Source: an uncultured Methylococcaceae bacterium
Lineage (GTDB): Bacteria; Pseudomonadota; Gammaproteobacteria; Methylococcales; Methylococcaceae
Assembly: GCA_903859815.1 (NCBI GenBank)
Contig: CAIOOA010000006.1
Location: 1-43,069 of the forward strand
Length of the DNA stretch: 43,069 nucleotides
Direction: 5' to 3'
Shown here in pieces: positions 6,287 through 14,408 of this stretch. Position 1 is the stretch's first letter. Each line of letters starts with the position of its first letter. The position numbers were made by a program, and so were the translations under genes. The notes under the pieces were generated by a model, which was not told the DNA's origin, made no database searches, and was given only the letters and a program-made list of their open reading frames with translations.

Positions 6287-6454
6287 CGGTCAACTGAATC
6301 ACTTTACTGGCTGAGAATGTTTGTCTGGCGGTCAACTGAATAAGATTACTAGCTTACAATCTTTGTCTGGTGGGCTACTGACTCAGTTTAGCGGCTTACA
6401 AATTTTGTCAGTGTGCTGGAAAAATAAGTTTGGCGGCTTACGATTTCACTTTGC
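6287..6454. repeat. Degenerate 42-bp tandem repeats (possible IS21-family end remnant)
   Basis: About four units at 6287, 6329, 6371 and 6413. The first two share CGGTCAACTGAAT and TTTGTCTGG; later units decay but keep GGCTTAC. Subterminal repeats with a GGTCAA-type core are known from the ends of IS21-family elements. No istA or istB gene is present, so at most a remnant remains. The 71-residue ORF across it is a by-product of the repeats. Repeat structure is seen directly; the IS assignment is tentative. Confidence 0.55.
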
Positions 6455-6540
6455 GGATTCCAATCGTGATTTTATCGGCTATCATTATTTGCTGGTTCCT
6501 AAGCTCTTGCTCTCATCGTTATACACAAGTGGTTGAAGCC

Positions 6541-6703
6541 CGTCATTCCGGCATGGACTGCCGGAATCCAGTCACAGGGAGGTGAATCTGCGGGTTGGTG
6601 TGCATCTTGAATCAAACACTTACATAACGGCGAGTTACCGTCCCCTTCGGCTTCGCTCAGGACAGGCATGGCTCTGGATTCCTGCATCCCTGCTGAAATG
6701 ACG
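6541..6703. mobile_element. MITE/REP-like element, copy A
   Basis: Bounded by CGTCATTCC at 6541 and the imperfect inverse GAAATGACG ending at 6703, with further inverted pairs inside (CCGGAATCCAGT against CTGGATTCC). The interior at 6609-6643 is the reverse complement, with a few changes, of 19604-19638 in copy B, so the two copies lie in opposite orientations. Copy A carries about 23 extra bases (CCTTCGGCTTCGCTCAGGAC). It encodes nothing. Confidence 0.75.
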
Positions 6704-6728
6704 GCACTACGTCTTGGCTGGACTTGTG

Positions 6729-6852
6729 TATAAAGCAAGCTTTGATGCTCCGAACACCAGTCAAAGCAAGCTTTGACGCTCCGAACCCAAGTCAAAGCAA
6801 GCTTTGACGCTCCGAACACCAGTCAAAGCAAGCTTTGACGCTCCAATCCAAT
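6729..6852. repeat. 31-bp palindromic tandem repeats, four copies
   Basis: Units begin at 6729, 6760, 6791 and 6822. Each is a palindrome GTCAAAGC-AA-GCTTTGAC followed by GCTCCGAAC. Unit 1 has lost the leading bases and has T for C once. The array sits just downstream of alr (minus strand), where its hairpins could stop transcription or stabilise the 3' end. There are no unique spacers, so it is not a CRISPR array. Confidence 0.9.
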
Positions 6853-6874
6853 AACTTAAATTAACGGCTCAGAT

Positions 6875-7954
6875 TCACCTGATGATCCGCTTCACCCTAG
6901 GCGTGACATTGCATAGCAATACATAGGGGATGGTGTCGGCATGGCGGGCAATTTCCTCGACGGGCAAGCCCTCGCCCCACAAAGTCACTTCATCCCCAAT
7001 GGCTGCCGAGGGGCAATCGGTCAAGTCTAGCGTAATCATGTCCATGGAAACCCGCCCAATCAGATTGACTTGATGGTCTCGCACCAGCACGGGAGTCCCC
7101 GAATGGGCATGGCGAGGATAACCATCGCCATAACCAATCGCAGCGACCCCCATGCGGGTGGGGCGTTGGCAAACCCAATCCCCGCCATAACCAACGGCAT
7201 CGCCAACATTGAGTGGCTTGATGGCGATCAAGCGGGTACGCAAGGTCATCACCGGCTTAAGTCCATCCTGCTCCGCCGTGCGATTGGGGAAAGGCGACAC
7301 GCCATACAGGGCAAGGCCAGGCCGCACCCATTCTGCCAACGCATTCTCCCAGGCCAAAAGCCCCGCCGAGTTGGCGATGCTACGCTCGCCCGACATGGCT
7401 GAAACCTGACCGCCAAACAAACCGAGTTGTTGCTCAGTCACGGAATCTTCCACATCGTCGGCATTGGCAAGATGGGTAATCGTGCATAAGGGTTGGCGAA
7501 TGGCCGGACAGCGGCTCAATCGCGCATGACAGTCGGCAAACTCATCGACACTCAAACCTAGGCGGTGCATGCCACTATCCAGCTTGAGCCAAGCCTTCAC
7601 TGGCTGATCCAAGCTGGCAGATTCCAAGATTTCCACTTGCTTGGGATGATGAACGATGGGTTCCAAACCATACCGCGAGTGCAAGGCCAATTCCTCGGCA
7701 TTGATGAAACCTTGCAATACTGCGATGCGTTGGCCTATACCGGCCTCGCGCAAGTTCACGCCCTCATCCACACGGGCAACGGCAAAGGCATCGGCTTCCA
7801 CCAAGGCATGGGCAATGTCCACGGCTCCGTGACCGTAGGCATTGGCCTTGATGACGGCCATGATTTTGGACTGCGGGGCGGCTGTGCGGATGCGGCGGAG
7901 GTTATGAGTCAATGCTTGCAAATCGAGCAAGGCATGGGCCGCTGGTTGTGTCAA
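6875..7954 (-). CDS. alr: Alanine racemase
   Basis: PLP enzyme that interconverts L- and D-alanine to supply D-Ala for peptidoglycan, in the cytoplasm. Encodes 359 residues, the usual length. The PLP-binding lysine is Lys36 in [10 protein letters not shown]. Later come [18 protein letters not shown] with the second catalytic base, GYGDGYPR, and GRVSMDMI near the C-terminus. The start is TTG at 7954, with a perfect GGAGG six bases upstream (complement of 7961-7965) and no better ATG nearby. It lies downstream of dnaB on the same strand, an arrangement common in proteobacteria, separated by a 23-bp inverted repeat. Palindromic tandem repeats follow the stop. Confidence 0.95.
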   Translation of the reverse strand: MTQPAAHALLDLQALTHNLRRIRTAAPQSKIMAVIKANAYGHGAVDIAHALVEADAFAVARVDEGVNLREAGIGQRIAVLQGFINAEELALHSRYGLEPIVHHPKQVEILESASLDQPVKAWLKLDSGMHRLGLSVDEFADCHARLSRCPAIRQPLCTITHLANADDVEDSVTEQQLGLFGGQVSAMSGERSIANSAGLLAWENALAEWVRPGLALYGVSPFPNRTAEQDGLKPVMTLRTRLIAIKPLNVGDAVGYGGDWVCQRPTRMGVAAIGYGDGYPRHAHSGTPVLVRDHQVNLIGRVSMDMITLDLTDCPSAAIGDEVTLWGEGLPVEEIARHADTIPYVLLCNVTPRVKRIIR

Positions 7955-7987
7955 TGGGTTCCTCCAGTAGGATGTATAAAAATGATG

Positions 7988-8084
7988 CAGGAGTTCAAGG
8001 CTTGCCTTGCATAGACTTACAATTTGTATGGATGCCTATGTACTTGCGAGGGAAGTTCCTAGCAAGGCAAGCCTTGCACTCCTG
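7988..8084. repeat. Inverted repeat between dnaB and alr
   Basis: A 23-base arm at 7988-8010 (CAGGAGTTCAAGGCTTGCC start) matches the reverse complement of 8062-8084 at 22 of 23 positions. Each arm contains its own palindrome around GCAAGGC-AA-GCCTTGC. The design (palindrome with central AA, then (A/G)CTCC) resembles the 31-bp repeats at 6729. It could form a large hairpin in the dnaB-alr transcript. Confidence 0.85.
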
Positions 8085-8102
8085 ACGCAATTCTTCCCTT
8101 GC

Positions 8103-9629
8103 TCATTTGCCACGCAACACCGGGTTGACGGAGGCCAAAAAGGACGGCAGATGATGCGCCACATCATCGCTAATCGTAAAATCACCGTAGTCTTGGCTGG
8201 GGGGTCGGTACGCTTCGGCATAGAGATCATGCATGTGGTTCTCAAAACGGGTGAATTGGCCCATGAACGTCAGCGGAACCATGCCGATGGGTCCATTGCG
8301 CTGCTTGGCGATGATGATCTCGGCCTTGCCTTTGTCCGGGCTATCCGGGTTATAGACTTCATCACGATAAATGAACATGATGATGTCTGCATCTTGTTCA
8401 ATCGCGCCGGATTCCCGCAAATCCGACGGCATGGGACGTTTGTTGGTGCGCTGCTCCAAGTTGCGGTTAAGCTGCGACAAGGCAATGACGGGCACATTCA
8501 TTTCCTTGGCAAGTGCTTTGAGCGACCGGGAAATCTCGGAAATCTCGTTGACCCGGTTTTCGGCATTGCCTGAGGTTTGCATGAGTTGCAAATAATCCAG
8601 CACGACTAGCCCCAGTTGACCATATTCCCGTGACAAGCGCCGACAGCGGGCGCGCACCTCAGTGGGTGTCAAGGCCGGCGTATCGTCGATGAAGAGCTTG
8701 GTTTCCGCCAACATGTTGATGGCTGAGGTCATGCGCGGCCATTCGTCGTCATGCAGTTGGCCAGTCCGCACCCGGTGCTGATCGATTCGTCCCAATGAAG
8801 ACATCATGCGCATCGCCAGTTGTTCGCCCGGCATTTCCATGCTGAACACGGCGACGGGCAGATTCTCTTCTTTGTTCTTGATGGCTACATTTTCGGCGAT
8901 GTTCATCGCAAATGTCGTCTTGCCCATCGACGGCCTACCCGCCACGATGATCAAATCACCGCGTTGCAGACCGGAGGTCATTTCGTCCAAATCTTCAAAA
9001 CCCGTGCTAATGCCGGTGATATGGCCCTTTTTTTGGAATAACTCCTCAATGCGGTTCACCGCGCCTGCCAATAGGCTTCTAATGTCCTTGAAGCCGCTGT
9101 GAGTACGACGGCGTTGATCGGCAATTTGAAAGATTTTTTGCTCGGCCTCTTCAACCAAGGCACCCAGTTCACGCCCTTTGGTATGGTAAGCCGAATCGGC
9201 AACCTCGGTGGCCGCATGGATCAATTGGCGCAATACCGAACGCTCACGCACAATGTCGGCATAGGCGACGATATTGGTGGCACTCGGCGTGTCTTTTGCC
9301 AGTGCCCCAAGATAGGAAAAACCACCGGCATCGCCCAGCCATTTGTTCTTTTCCAAAACTTCCGCCAAAGTCACCACGTCGAACGGCAGTTGTCTATCCG
9401 CCAATATGCTGATGGCACGGAAAATCAGCTTATGGTCATGCCGGTAGAAGTCATTTTCAACCAACCGGTCGGCAATCTTTTCCCAAGTCTCATTGTCCAG
9501 CATCAATCCACCCAGGACAGATTGTTCGGCTTGGACGGAGTAAGGCGGGACTTTCATGGACGCAAGTTGGCGATCCTCAAAATAAGGCACTTCCAATTCG
9601 TAGTCGGGGAAAAATTCAGGTTCAGCCAT
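8103..9629 (-). CDS. dnaB: Replicative DNA helicase DnaB
   Basis: Hexameric 5'-3' helicase at the replication fork. Encodes 508 residues from ATG 9629. The N-terminal domain (VPPYSVQAEQSVLGGLMLD) carries the primase contact region. The RecA-like motor domain shows Walker A GRPSMGKTT, Walker B LGLVVLDYLQLM, and SQLNRNLEQR, followed by DLRESGAIEQDADII. An in-frame TTG at 9674 would add 15 residues but lies inside hldE. The ATG at 9629 overlaps the hldE stop by eight bases (ATGGCTGA), which suggests translational coupling and is preferred, although no clear ribosome-binding site is visible. Confidence 0.95.
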   Translation of the reverse strand: MAEPEFFPDYELEVPYFEDRQLASMKVPPYSVQAEQSVLGGLMLDNETWEKIADRLVENDFYRHDHKLIFRAISILADRQLPFDVVTLAEVLEKNKWLGDAGGFSYLGALAKDTPSATNIVAYADIVRERSVLRQLIHAATEVADSAYHTKGRELGALVEEAEQKIFQIADQRRRTHSGFKDIRSLLAGAVNRIEELFQKKGHITGISTGFEDLDEMTSGLQRGDLIIVAGRPSMGKTTFAMNIAENVAIKNKEENLPVAVFSMEMPGEQLAMRMMSSLGRIDQHRVRTGQLHDDEWPRMTSAINMLAETKLFIDDTPALTPTEVRARCRRLSREYGQLGLVVLDYLQLMQTSGNAENRVNEISEISRSLKALAKEMNVPVIALSQLNRNLEQRTNKRPMPSDLRESGAIEQDADIIMFIYRDEVYNPDSPDKGKAEIIIAKQRNGPIGMVPLTFMGQFTRFENHMHDLYAEAYRPPSQDYGDFTISDDVAHHLPSFLASVNPVLRGK

Positions 9630-11043
9630 TGCGTATTGATTCAATGATTCCAGTGGTTGAAAAACCTTCGACAAAATTCAACACCTTGACCTCGCCACCA
9701 TTACTGATGACACAGTCATGACCTGCAATCGTGGTGATGTCGGCATAATCGCCGCCTTTCACAAGCACGTCAGGCAGCAGTTTGCAGATAGCCTCCCTAG
9801 GGGTGTCTTCGTCAAAGGGGGCGACCCAATCCACACATTCTAAAGCGGCCAACATCGCCATGCGATGCTCCAAGGTGTTGACCGGCCTACCCTGCCCTTT
9901 CAAACGCTTGACCGAGGCATCGGTATTGACCAGCACGACCAGGCGGTTGCCGAGTTCCTTGGCTTGTTGGAGATAATGCACATGGCCCGGATGGAGGATG
10001 TCAAAGCAGCCATTGGTCAACACCACCTTTTCACCCTCTTGTCGAGCCAAACGCAAGCTTTCCATAAGCCCTTCCAAGTCACTGACACCACGGCGCAGTG
10101 CCTTGAACCCGCCCAAGGCATATTCCAATTCCTGCCTGCTGACACTTGCCGTCCCCAGCTTGCCCACGACAATTCCGGCAGCAAAATTCGATAACAGGGT
10201 GGCTTCCGGCAATGGGCATCCCGCCCCCAAAGCGGCTGCAAGCACCGAAATAACCGTATCGCCGGCCCCCGTCACATCGAATACCTCCACGGCTTTGGTG
10301 GGCAAGTGCAAAGGGGCGAGCCTCGGCCGCAGCAGACTCATGCCTTGTTCTCCCCGAGTGACCAACAAAGCCCCCAGTTCCAAGCGCTGCAACAAAGCCA
10401 TGCCCTTTTCCTCCAAATCCTTCTGGTTGGCACAGTGACCCACCACGTTTTCAAACTCAGCCAAATTGGGGGTGAGCAGATCGGCGCGACGGTATTTGTC
10501 AAATTGATTGCCTTTCGGGTCCACCAAGACGGGCTTGCCGGCGGCTTTGCAAAAGTCGATCATTGCTTGGACGGATGCCAAGGTGCCTTTGCCATAATCG
10601 GAAAGAACCACAATACCCGCCTCCGCAAGACGATGTCGAAAAGACTCCAACAGAGAAGTCGAATCCACATTATGCAAGGATTGCTCAAAATCCAATCGGA
10701 TCAACTGTTGATGCCGGCTCAATACGCGAAGCTTGGTGATGGTCGGGAAATCATCCCTACGCAGCACTGAGCAGACAATCCCCGCCTGATGCAATAGTCC
10801 AATCAGCGTATCCCCTGCCGCATCCAATCCACAATATCCCATGACCTCAACCCTACCGCCCAAAGTCGCTATATTGAGCGCGACGTTGCCGGCCCCGCCG
10901 ACACGTTCTTCGCTACCTTGGATATGCACGATGGGAACCGGCGCTTCAGGCGAAATGCGCGTGGCGCTGCCTTGCCAGTAACGATCTAACATCAAGTCAC
11001 CGACGACCAAGACGCTGGCGGATTGGAAATTAGGAAGACGCAT
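9622..11043 (-). CDS. hldE: Bifunctional heptose 7-phosphate kinase / heptose 1-phosphate adenylyltransferase
   Basis: Makes ADP-heptose for the LPS inner core. Encodes 473 residues from ATG 11043; an in-frame ATG at 11112 would add 23 residues of unlikely sequence, and the family begins near RLPNFQSASVLVVGD. Residues 1-~320 are a PfkB/ribokinase-type kinase: GDLMLDRYW, GGAGNVALN, DYGKGTL and the anion-hole motif DVTGAGDT. Residues ~340-473 are a nucleotidyltransferase with TNGCFDILHPGHVHYL (HxGH) and VKGGDY. Its stop overlaps the dnaB start by eight bases, an unusual partner, since dnaB usually follows rplI or stands alone. Confidence 0.95.
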   Translation of the reverse strand: MRLPNFQSASVLVVGDLMLDRYWQGSATRISPEAPVPIVHIQGSEERVGGAGNVALNIATLGGRVEVMGYCGLDAAGDTLIGLLHQAGIVCSVLRRDDFPTITKLRVLSRHQQLIRLDFEQSLHNVDSTSLLESFRHRLAEAGIVVLSDYGKGTLASVQAMIDFCKAAGKPVLVDPKGNQFDKYRRADLLTPNLAEFENVVGHCANQKDLEEKGMALLQRLELGALLVTRGEQGMSLLRPRLAPLHLPTKAVEVFDVTGAGDTVISVLAAALGAGCPLPEATLLSNFAAGIVVGKLGTASVSRQELEYALGGFKALRRGVSDLEGLMESLRLARQEGEKVVLTNGCFDILHPGHVHYLQQAKELGNRLVVLVNTDASVKRLKGQGRPVNTLEHRMAMLAALECVDWVAPFDEDTPREAICKLLPDVLVKGGDYADITTIAGHDCVISNGGEVKVLNFVEGFSTTGIIESIRNG

Positions 11044-11351
11044 GGAAAAATAGTGTAAAAGAATTTGGTTGCTTAGGATACCACGAAGCAGCGGGGGGCG
11101 GTTGGACAGCATTTCAATACAGCCGTTTCGACGAATTGAGAATGGCTCGTTTGAAATAGACCATGCACGAAACAGGTAAGCTTATGCTAAGATTCACTCA
11201 AGATAGGATCTGACCAAGAGCAAGGCCCAAAAAACTTGAAGTTCTTGGGATTGGCTGCACGATAGGGAGCAATATTCCAATAACCACCTTTATTAAAACA
11301 GGGGATAGGCCAATAAGCTCAAATTCCCGCTCACTTTTGGAGGAAAGAACT
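11044..11351. other. Intergenic region between hldE and a small membrane gene
   Basis: Separates two divergent genes and should hold both promoters. The only clear signal is GGAGG at 11339-11343, the ribosome-binding site of the gene starting at 11352. I find no convincing -35/-10 pair, repeat or RNA gene. Confidence 0.5.
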
Positions 11352-11552
11352 GTGTTAAATTTTAAATTCGACAAAGAAATCTTCATGGCTTACCCGCTAT
11401 TGACTAGCCTGTTTGTCATGGATTTCTCCATGTTGTTGTTCACCCCCTTGATACGTTTTCCGGTCTTCATCAGCATCTTTTTGGTTGCCGGACTGGTCTA
11501 TCTGTCAATGTTCTTTGGGGTGAAGCTCCACGAGACGCAAACGGCGAAATAA
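11352..11552 (+). CDS. Small two-helix membrane protein of unknown function
   Basis: Encodes 66 residues from GTG 11352, eight bases after GGAGG. A TTG at 11337 would place the ribosome-binding site inside the gene, so GTG is preferred. Two hydrophobic segments (residues ~15-34, YPLLTSLFVMDFSMLLFTPL, and ~39-56, FVISIFLVAGLVYLSMFFG) make a helical hairpin, with a short charged N-terminus and the tail KLHETQTAK. I recognise no family. A strong terminator lies directly after the stop, so it is probably its own transcription unit. Confidence 0.65.
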   Translation: MLNFKFDKEIFMAYPLLTSLFVMDFSMLLFTPLIRFPVFISIFLVAGLVYLSMFFGVKLHETQTAK

Positions 11553-11561
11553 TCAACAGAG

Positions 11562-11594
11562 GGGGCTAAGGCTATAGCTTTGGCCCCTTATTTC
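11562..11594 (+). terminator. Rho-independent terminator after the small membrane gene
   Basis: GGGGCTAAGGC pairs with GCTTTGGCCCC (11 pairs, two of them G-T) around the loop TATA, followed by TTATTTC. It begins 10 bases after the stop at 11552. Confidence 0.75.
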
Positions 11595-11613
11595 GCTGCA
11601 GAACATTACTATT

Positions 11614-12138
11614 ATGCCCACTGCCGAATCCCCTTTAGTATTACCGTCCAGTCTGTTCCGCCGACTAGGGTCATTGCTTTACGATGGACTGCTAGTCTTG
11701 GCGCTGTTATTCATAGCCACGGCAATCTTGATGCCGTTTCGTGGGGGTCAGTTTCAATCCCATGAATGGGGCTATGGGGTTTATCTATTACTGGTGGTTT
11801 TTCTCTTTTTTGCTTGGTTCTGGACCCGGGACGGTCAGACTTTGGGCATGAGGGCTTGGAAAATTCGCTTAGTCTCATCAACCGGGGGGTTGGTCAGTTG
11901 GAGACAAGCTGGCTTAAGGTTCGTACCGGGTTTGCTGTTTATCGGCCTGGCAAAACTGGGGGAAGCACTACTGCCTAGTGCGGCGAAACCCATCGGCTTG
12001 CTATGCTTGGGTTTGTTTGCGCTGGATTTCTGTTGGGCTTTGGTAGACAGAGAAAAACGCTGCCTGCATGATTTAATCGCCTCCACCCGAATGGTGCATA
12101 TTAAAGAAGCCAAAAGCCCTGCGGCTTCATCTCAGTGA
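11614..12138 (+). CDS. RDD family membrane protein
   Basis: Encodes 174 residues from ATG 11614. It is an RDD-domain protein: FRRLGSLLYDGLLVLALLF (first helix with conserved Arg and Asp), a second helix around YLLLVVFLFFAWFW, then TRDGQTLGMRAWKIRLV and a later helix, ending LVDREKRCLHDLIASTRMV, which holds the family's final RxxxHD pattern. RDD proteins are multi-pass membrane proteins of unsettled function; some are linked to ion exchange. The gene ends two bases from the convergent lptG. RDD genes beside lptFG are common in gammaproteobacteria, suggesting an envelope role. Confidence 0.88.
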   Translation: MPTAESPLVLPSSLFRRLGSLLYDGLLVLALLFIATAILMPFRGGQFQSHEWGYGVYLLLVVFLFFAWFWTRDGQTLGMRAWKIRLVSSTGGLVSWRQAGLRFVPGLLFIGLAKLGEALLPSAAKPIGLLCLGLFALDFCWALVDREKRCLHDLIASTRMVHIKEAKSPAASSQ

Positions 12139-12139
12139 A

Positions 12140-13204
12140 TTAACGCTTCATCAAGATAAGGGTCATCGAGATGCTAAACACCATCACCGTCGGGAAACTG
12201 GCCGCAACAATGGGGTTCATTTGATTGATCAAGCCAAAATTGCCGAAGATATTGTCAAACACGTAAAAACCTAGCCCAATCACCACACCCACGACGATTC
12301 GACTGCCCACGCTGGTTTCGCGACTGTACGTCATCACCAGCGGCACTGAAACCAGCAACATCACCAAGGTCACGAAGGGATTGACGATACGCCCCCAGAA
12401 TGCCAGTTCCACATTCAGGTTTTTCTGTCCATTATTTCTCAAGTATTCCATGTACTTCCACAACTCATAAGCAGAAAGGTTTTTTGGCTGCACGACAAAG
12501 ACATTCAGCAATTCAGGGGCCAAGACGGAAGCCCAATCGACCGAGGCTTTTGACTCGCTACTCGCTGTATTATCTTTGATATGGGTGATTTTAATATCCA
12601 GCAACTTCCATTTATTGCCATCATAAATAGCCTTGTCGGCATGGGATTCCAGTTTCAAACGACGATTTTCGTCAAATTCAAAAATGCTGATGTCCCCCAA
12701 CTCATCTTGACTCTTGATTTGCCTAATATTGATGTAAGTATTCTTATCACGCAACCAGAAACCGTACTTGGAGCGCGATGCGACTTGTTGCTTAGTGGCG
12801 GCGGATTTGTAGGCCACTGCCTCCCGCTCGGACGGCGGGGCTATGTATTCGCCTATGAAGGATGAAAATACTGCCAAAATCAGCCCAGCCCGGATGACCG
12901 CCCAGATGATCCTTCCCTTCGATGCACCGGCTGCCTGCATGGCAATCAACTCGCGATTGCTGCTCAAACCGCCTAGCGTCACCAAGCTCCCCAGCAATGC
13001 CGCCGATGGCAATAGCTCGTAAAAGTCACGAGGGGAAGTCATGCTCAGGTAGATGAAAATGTCCTTGATGCCGTAAGTCCCCTCGTCCATGTCGCTTAAT
13101 TCGTCGGTGAATGTGAAGAAATTCAACAGGCTGAGTAATACCACCGAAGCGACTAAGGAGCCTTTCAACACCTCCTTGGCAATATAGCGATTCAGCAAAT
13201 TCAT
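12140..13204 (-). CDS. lptG: LPS export ABC transporter permease LptG
   Basis: Inner-membrane half of the LptB2FG extractor that pulls LPS out of the membrane and passes it along the Lpt bridge. Encodes 354 residues. It starts MNLLNRYIAKEVLKGSL and has the family pattern: three N-terminal helices, a periplasmic beta-jellyroll (residues ~130-265) and three C-terminal helices (PFVTLVMLLVSVPLVM and onward). The start overlaps the lptF stop by four bases, so the two are translated together. It is convergent with the RDD gene. Confidence 0.95.
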   Translation of the reverse strand: MNLLNRYIAKEVLKGSLVASVVLLSLLNFFTFTDELSDMDEGTYGIKDIFIYLSMTSPRDFYELLPSAALLGSLVTLGGLSSNRELIAMQAAGASKGRIIWAVIRAGLILAVFSSFIGEYIAPPSEREAVAYKSAATKQQVASRSKYGFWLRDKNTYINIRQIKSQDELGDISIFEFDENRRLKLESHADKAIYDGNKWKLLDIKITHIKDNTASSESKASVDWASVLAPELLNVFVVQPKNLSAYELWKYMEYLRNNGQKNLNVELAFWGRIVNPFVTLVMLLVSVPLVMTYSRETSVGSRIVVGVVIGLGFYVFDNIFGNFGLINQMNPIVAASFPTVMVFSISMTLILMKR

Positions 13205-14352
13205 AGTGCCGTCCTACCCCTGAGTATCTGCCAACACCAGCGCAGACCGACTGATTTAATCAAATTTATGGCTATGGCCAACAACATTAGGATGTACACA
13301 CCGGAAAAAGCCAGCCAAAGCGGGGCTTTTCCGTTGATTACCAAGCCTTGGGAAACGCTTTGCAGATTAAAATAAACGATGAAAATGAGAAATGCAGTGA
13401 CAACATTACCGTACACACCGCTTCGAGGCGCCACGCGGGAGATGGGGATGGCTAACATGCCCAACATCAACACCCCAAACGGCACGGCAAATCGGCGTTG
13501 CAACTCTGCCAATTCGCGAGGGTTTTGAGATTTAAACAACATTGCCGTGGGGATGGTGGATTCACGTTTGATCAGGCTATCTTCGTCTTCATTATCGTCA
13601 TCGATTTTCACGGCGTATTCGTCAAATTCGCTGATGATATAATCGACATGTCCGGGTGTGCCTTGATAGCGGACGCCTTTGTTCAAAACGACAAAATGCG
13701 AACCGGTGACGGTTTGCTTAAGATAACCGCTATCGGCGACAGTCACCCCATTCTTTTCACCGCTGCGGCTTTGCACGAAAACCTTCTTCATCAGGCCGTT
13801 TTCCTCGTCCACCGATTCTGTATACAGCACGACATCACCCCGGCTGAATTCATTGAAGCGTCCGGGCTTGATGCCTCGCAGGTCGGCGGTCTTTTCGTCC
13901 TGCCTCAGCAAAGATTGTACTTTTGCCTCAGACCAGGGCAGTGTTTTCAGAGACATGTAGGCCGATAGCAAGCATAGCGGGATGACAAACCAAGCAACGG
14001 CACGATAAAGCCTACCGTAGCCGACACCGCTGGATGCCAGCACAGACATTTCCTGATCCCGGTACATGCGCCCGAAAACCATTAAAATCCCTAAAAACTG
14101 GGCAGCCGGCAAGAAAATAATCAATGTTCCGAGAAACTTCAAGCCTAGCAGGGTCATCAAGGTGCCCGCAGCGATTTCCCCATCTATCGCTTTGGTTAGG
14201 ATGCTGAGGAACTTGCGGCTTACAATGATAGTCACCAATACTGTCAGCACTGCTAACACCGTTTTCGACAGTTCCAAGATCAACATTCGATCCAGAACAG
14301 GCAACTTCACCCATTGTTTGATAAAAGACGGTTTAAAAACGGTCGAATTCAT
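13201..14352 (-). CDS. lptF: LPS export ABC transporter permease LptF
   Basis: Partner of LptG in the LPS extractor. Encodes 383 residues. The N-terminus includes MLILELSKTVLAVLTVL, and the early helices carry the MTLLGLKFLGTLIIFLPAAQFLGIL stretch, interrupted by the conserved RDQEMSVLASSGVG loop that couples to the ATPase. A jellyroll domain follows (residues ~130-270), then LQRRFAVPFGVLMLGML and C-terminal helices. Divergent from pepA across 56 bases, the usual gammaproteobacterial arrangement. Confidence 0.95.
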   Translation of the reverse strand: MNSTVFKPSFIKQWVKLPVLDRMLILELSKTVLAVLTVLVTIIVSRKFLSILTKAIDGEIAAGTLMTLLGLKFLGTLIIFLPAAQFLGILMVFGRMYRDQEMSVLASSGVGYGRLYRAVAWFVIPLCLLSAYMSLKTLPWSEAKVQSLLRQDEKTADLRGIKPGRFNEFSRGDVVLYTESVDEENGLMKKVFVQSRSGEKNGVTVADSGYLKQTVTGSHFVVLNKGVRYQGTPGHVDYIISEFDEYAVKIDDDNEDEDSLIKRESTIPTAMLFKSQNPRELAELQRRFAVPFGVLMLGMLAIPISRVAPRSGVYGNVVTAFLIFIVYFNLQSVSQGLVINGKAPLWLAFSGVYILMLLAIAINLIKSVGLRWCWQILRGRTAL

Positions 14353-14408
14353 AATATGCTTTGTGTGATTTCCGACTTAACACTTAAATTAATGACAAGG
14401 ATATTATC

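Noticed and set aside
6321-6536. 71-codon + strand ORF with repeated SGGQLN/SGGLLT-like residues
   Set aside because: The apparent protein repeat follows from 42-bp DNA repeats (a multiple of three); stops interrupt the first unit and no start signal is present.
6499-6819. Minus-strand ORF of about 106 codons in the repeat zone
   Set aside because: Composed of the MITE-like element and the 31-bp repeats; no ribosome-binding site and no family resemblance.
6729-6852. CRISPR-like 31-bp repeats
   Set aside because: The units are directly adjacent with no unique spacers and are strong palindromes; no cas gene is near.
7565-8573. + strand ORFs opposite alr and dnaB
   Set aside because: They overlap recognised genes fully and resemble no family.
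9099-9647. 182-codon ORF opposite dnaB
   Set aside because: Complete overlap with a well-conserved gene; a shadow of its codon use.
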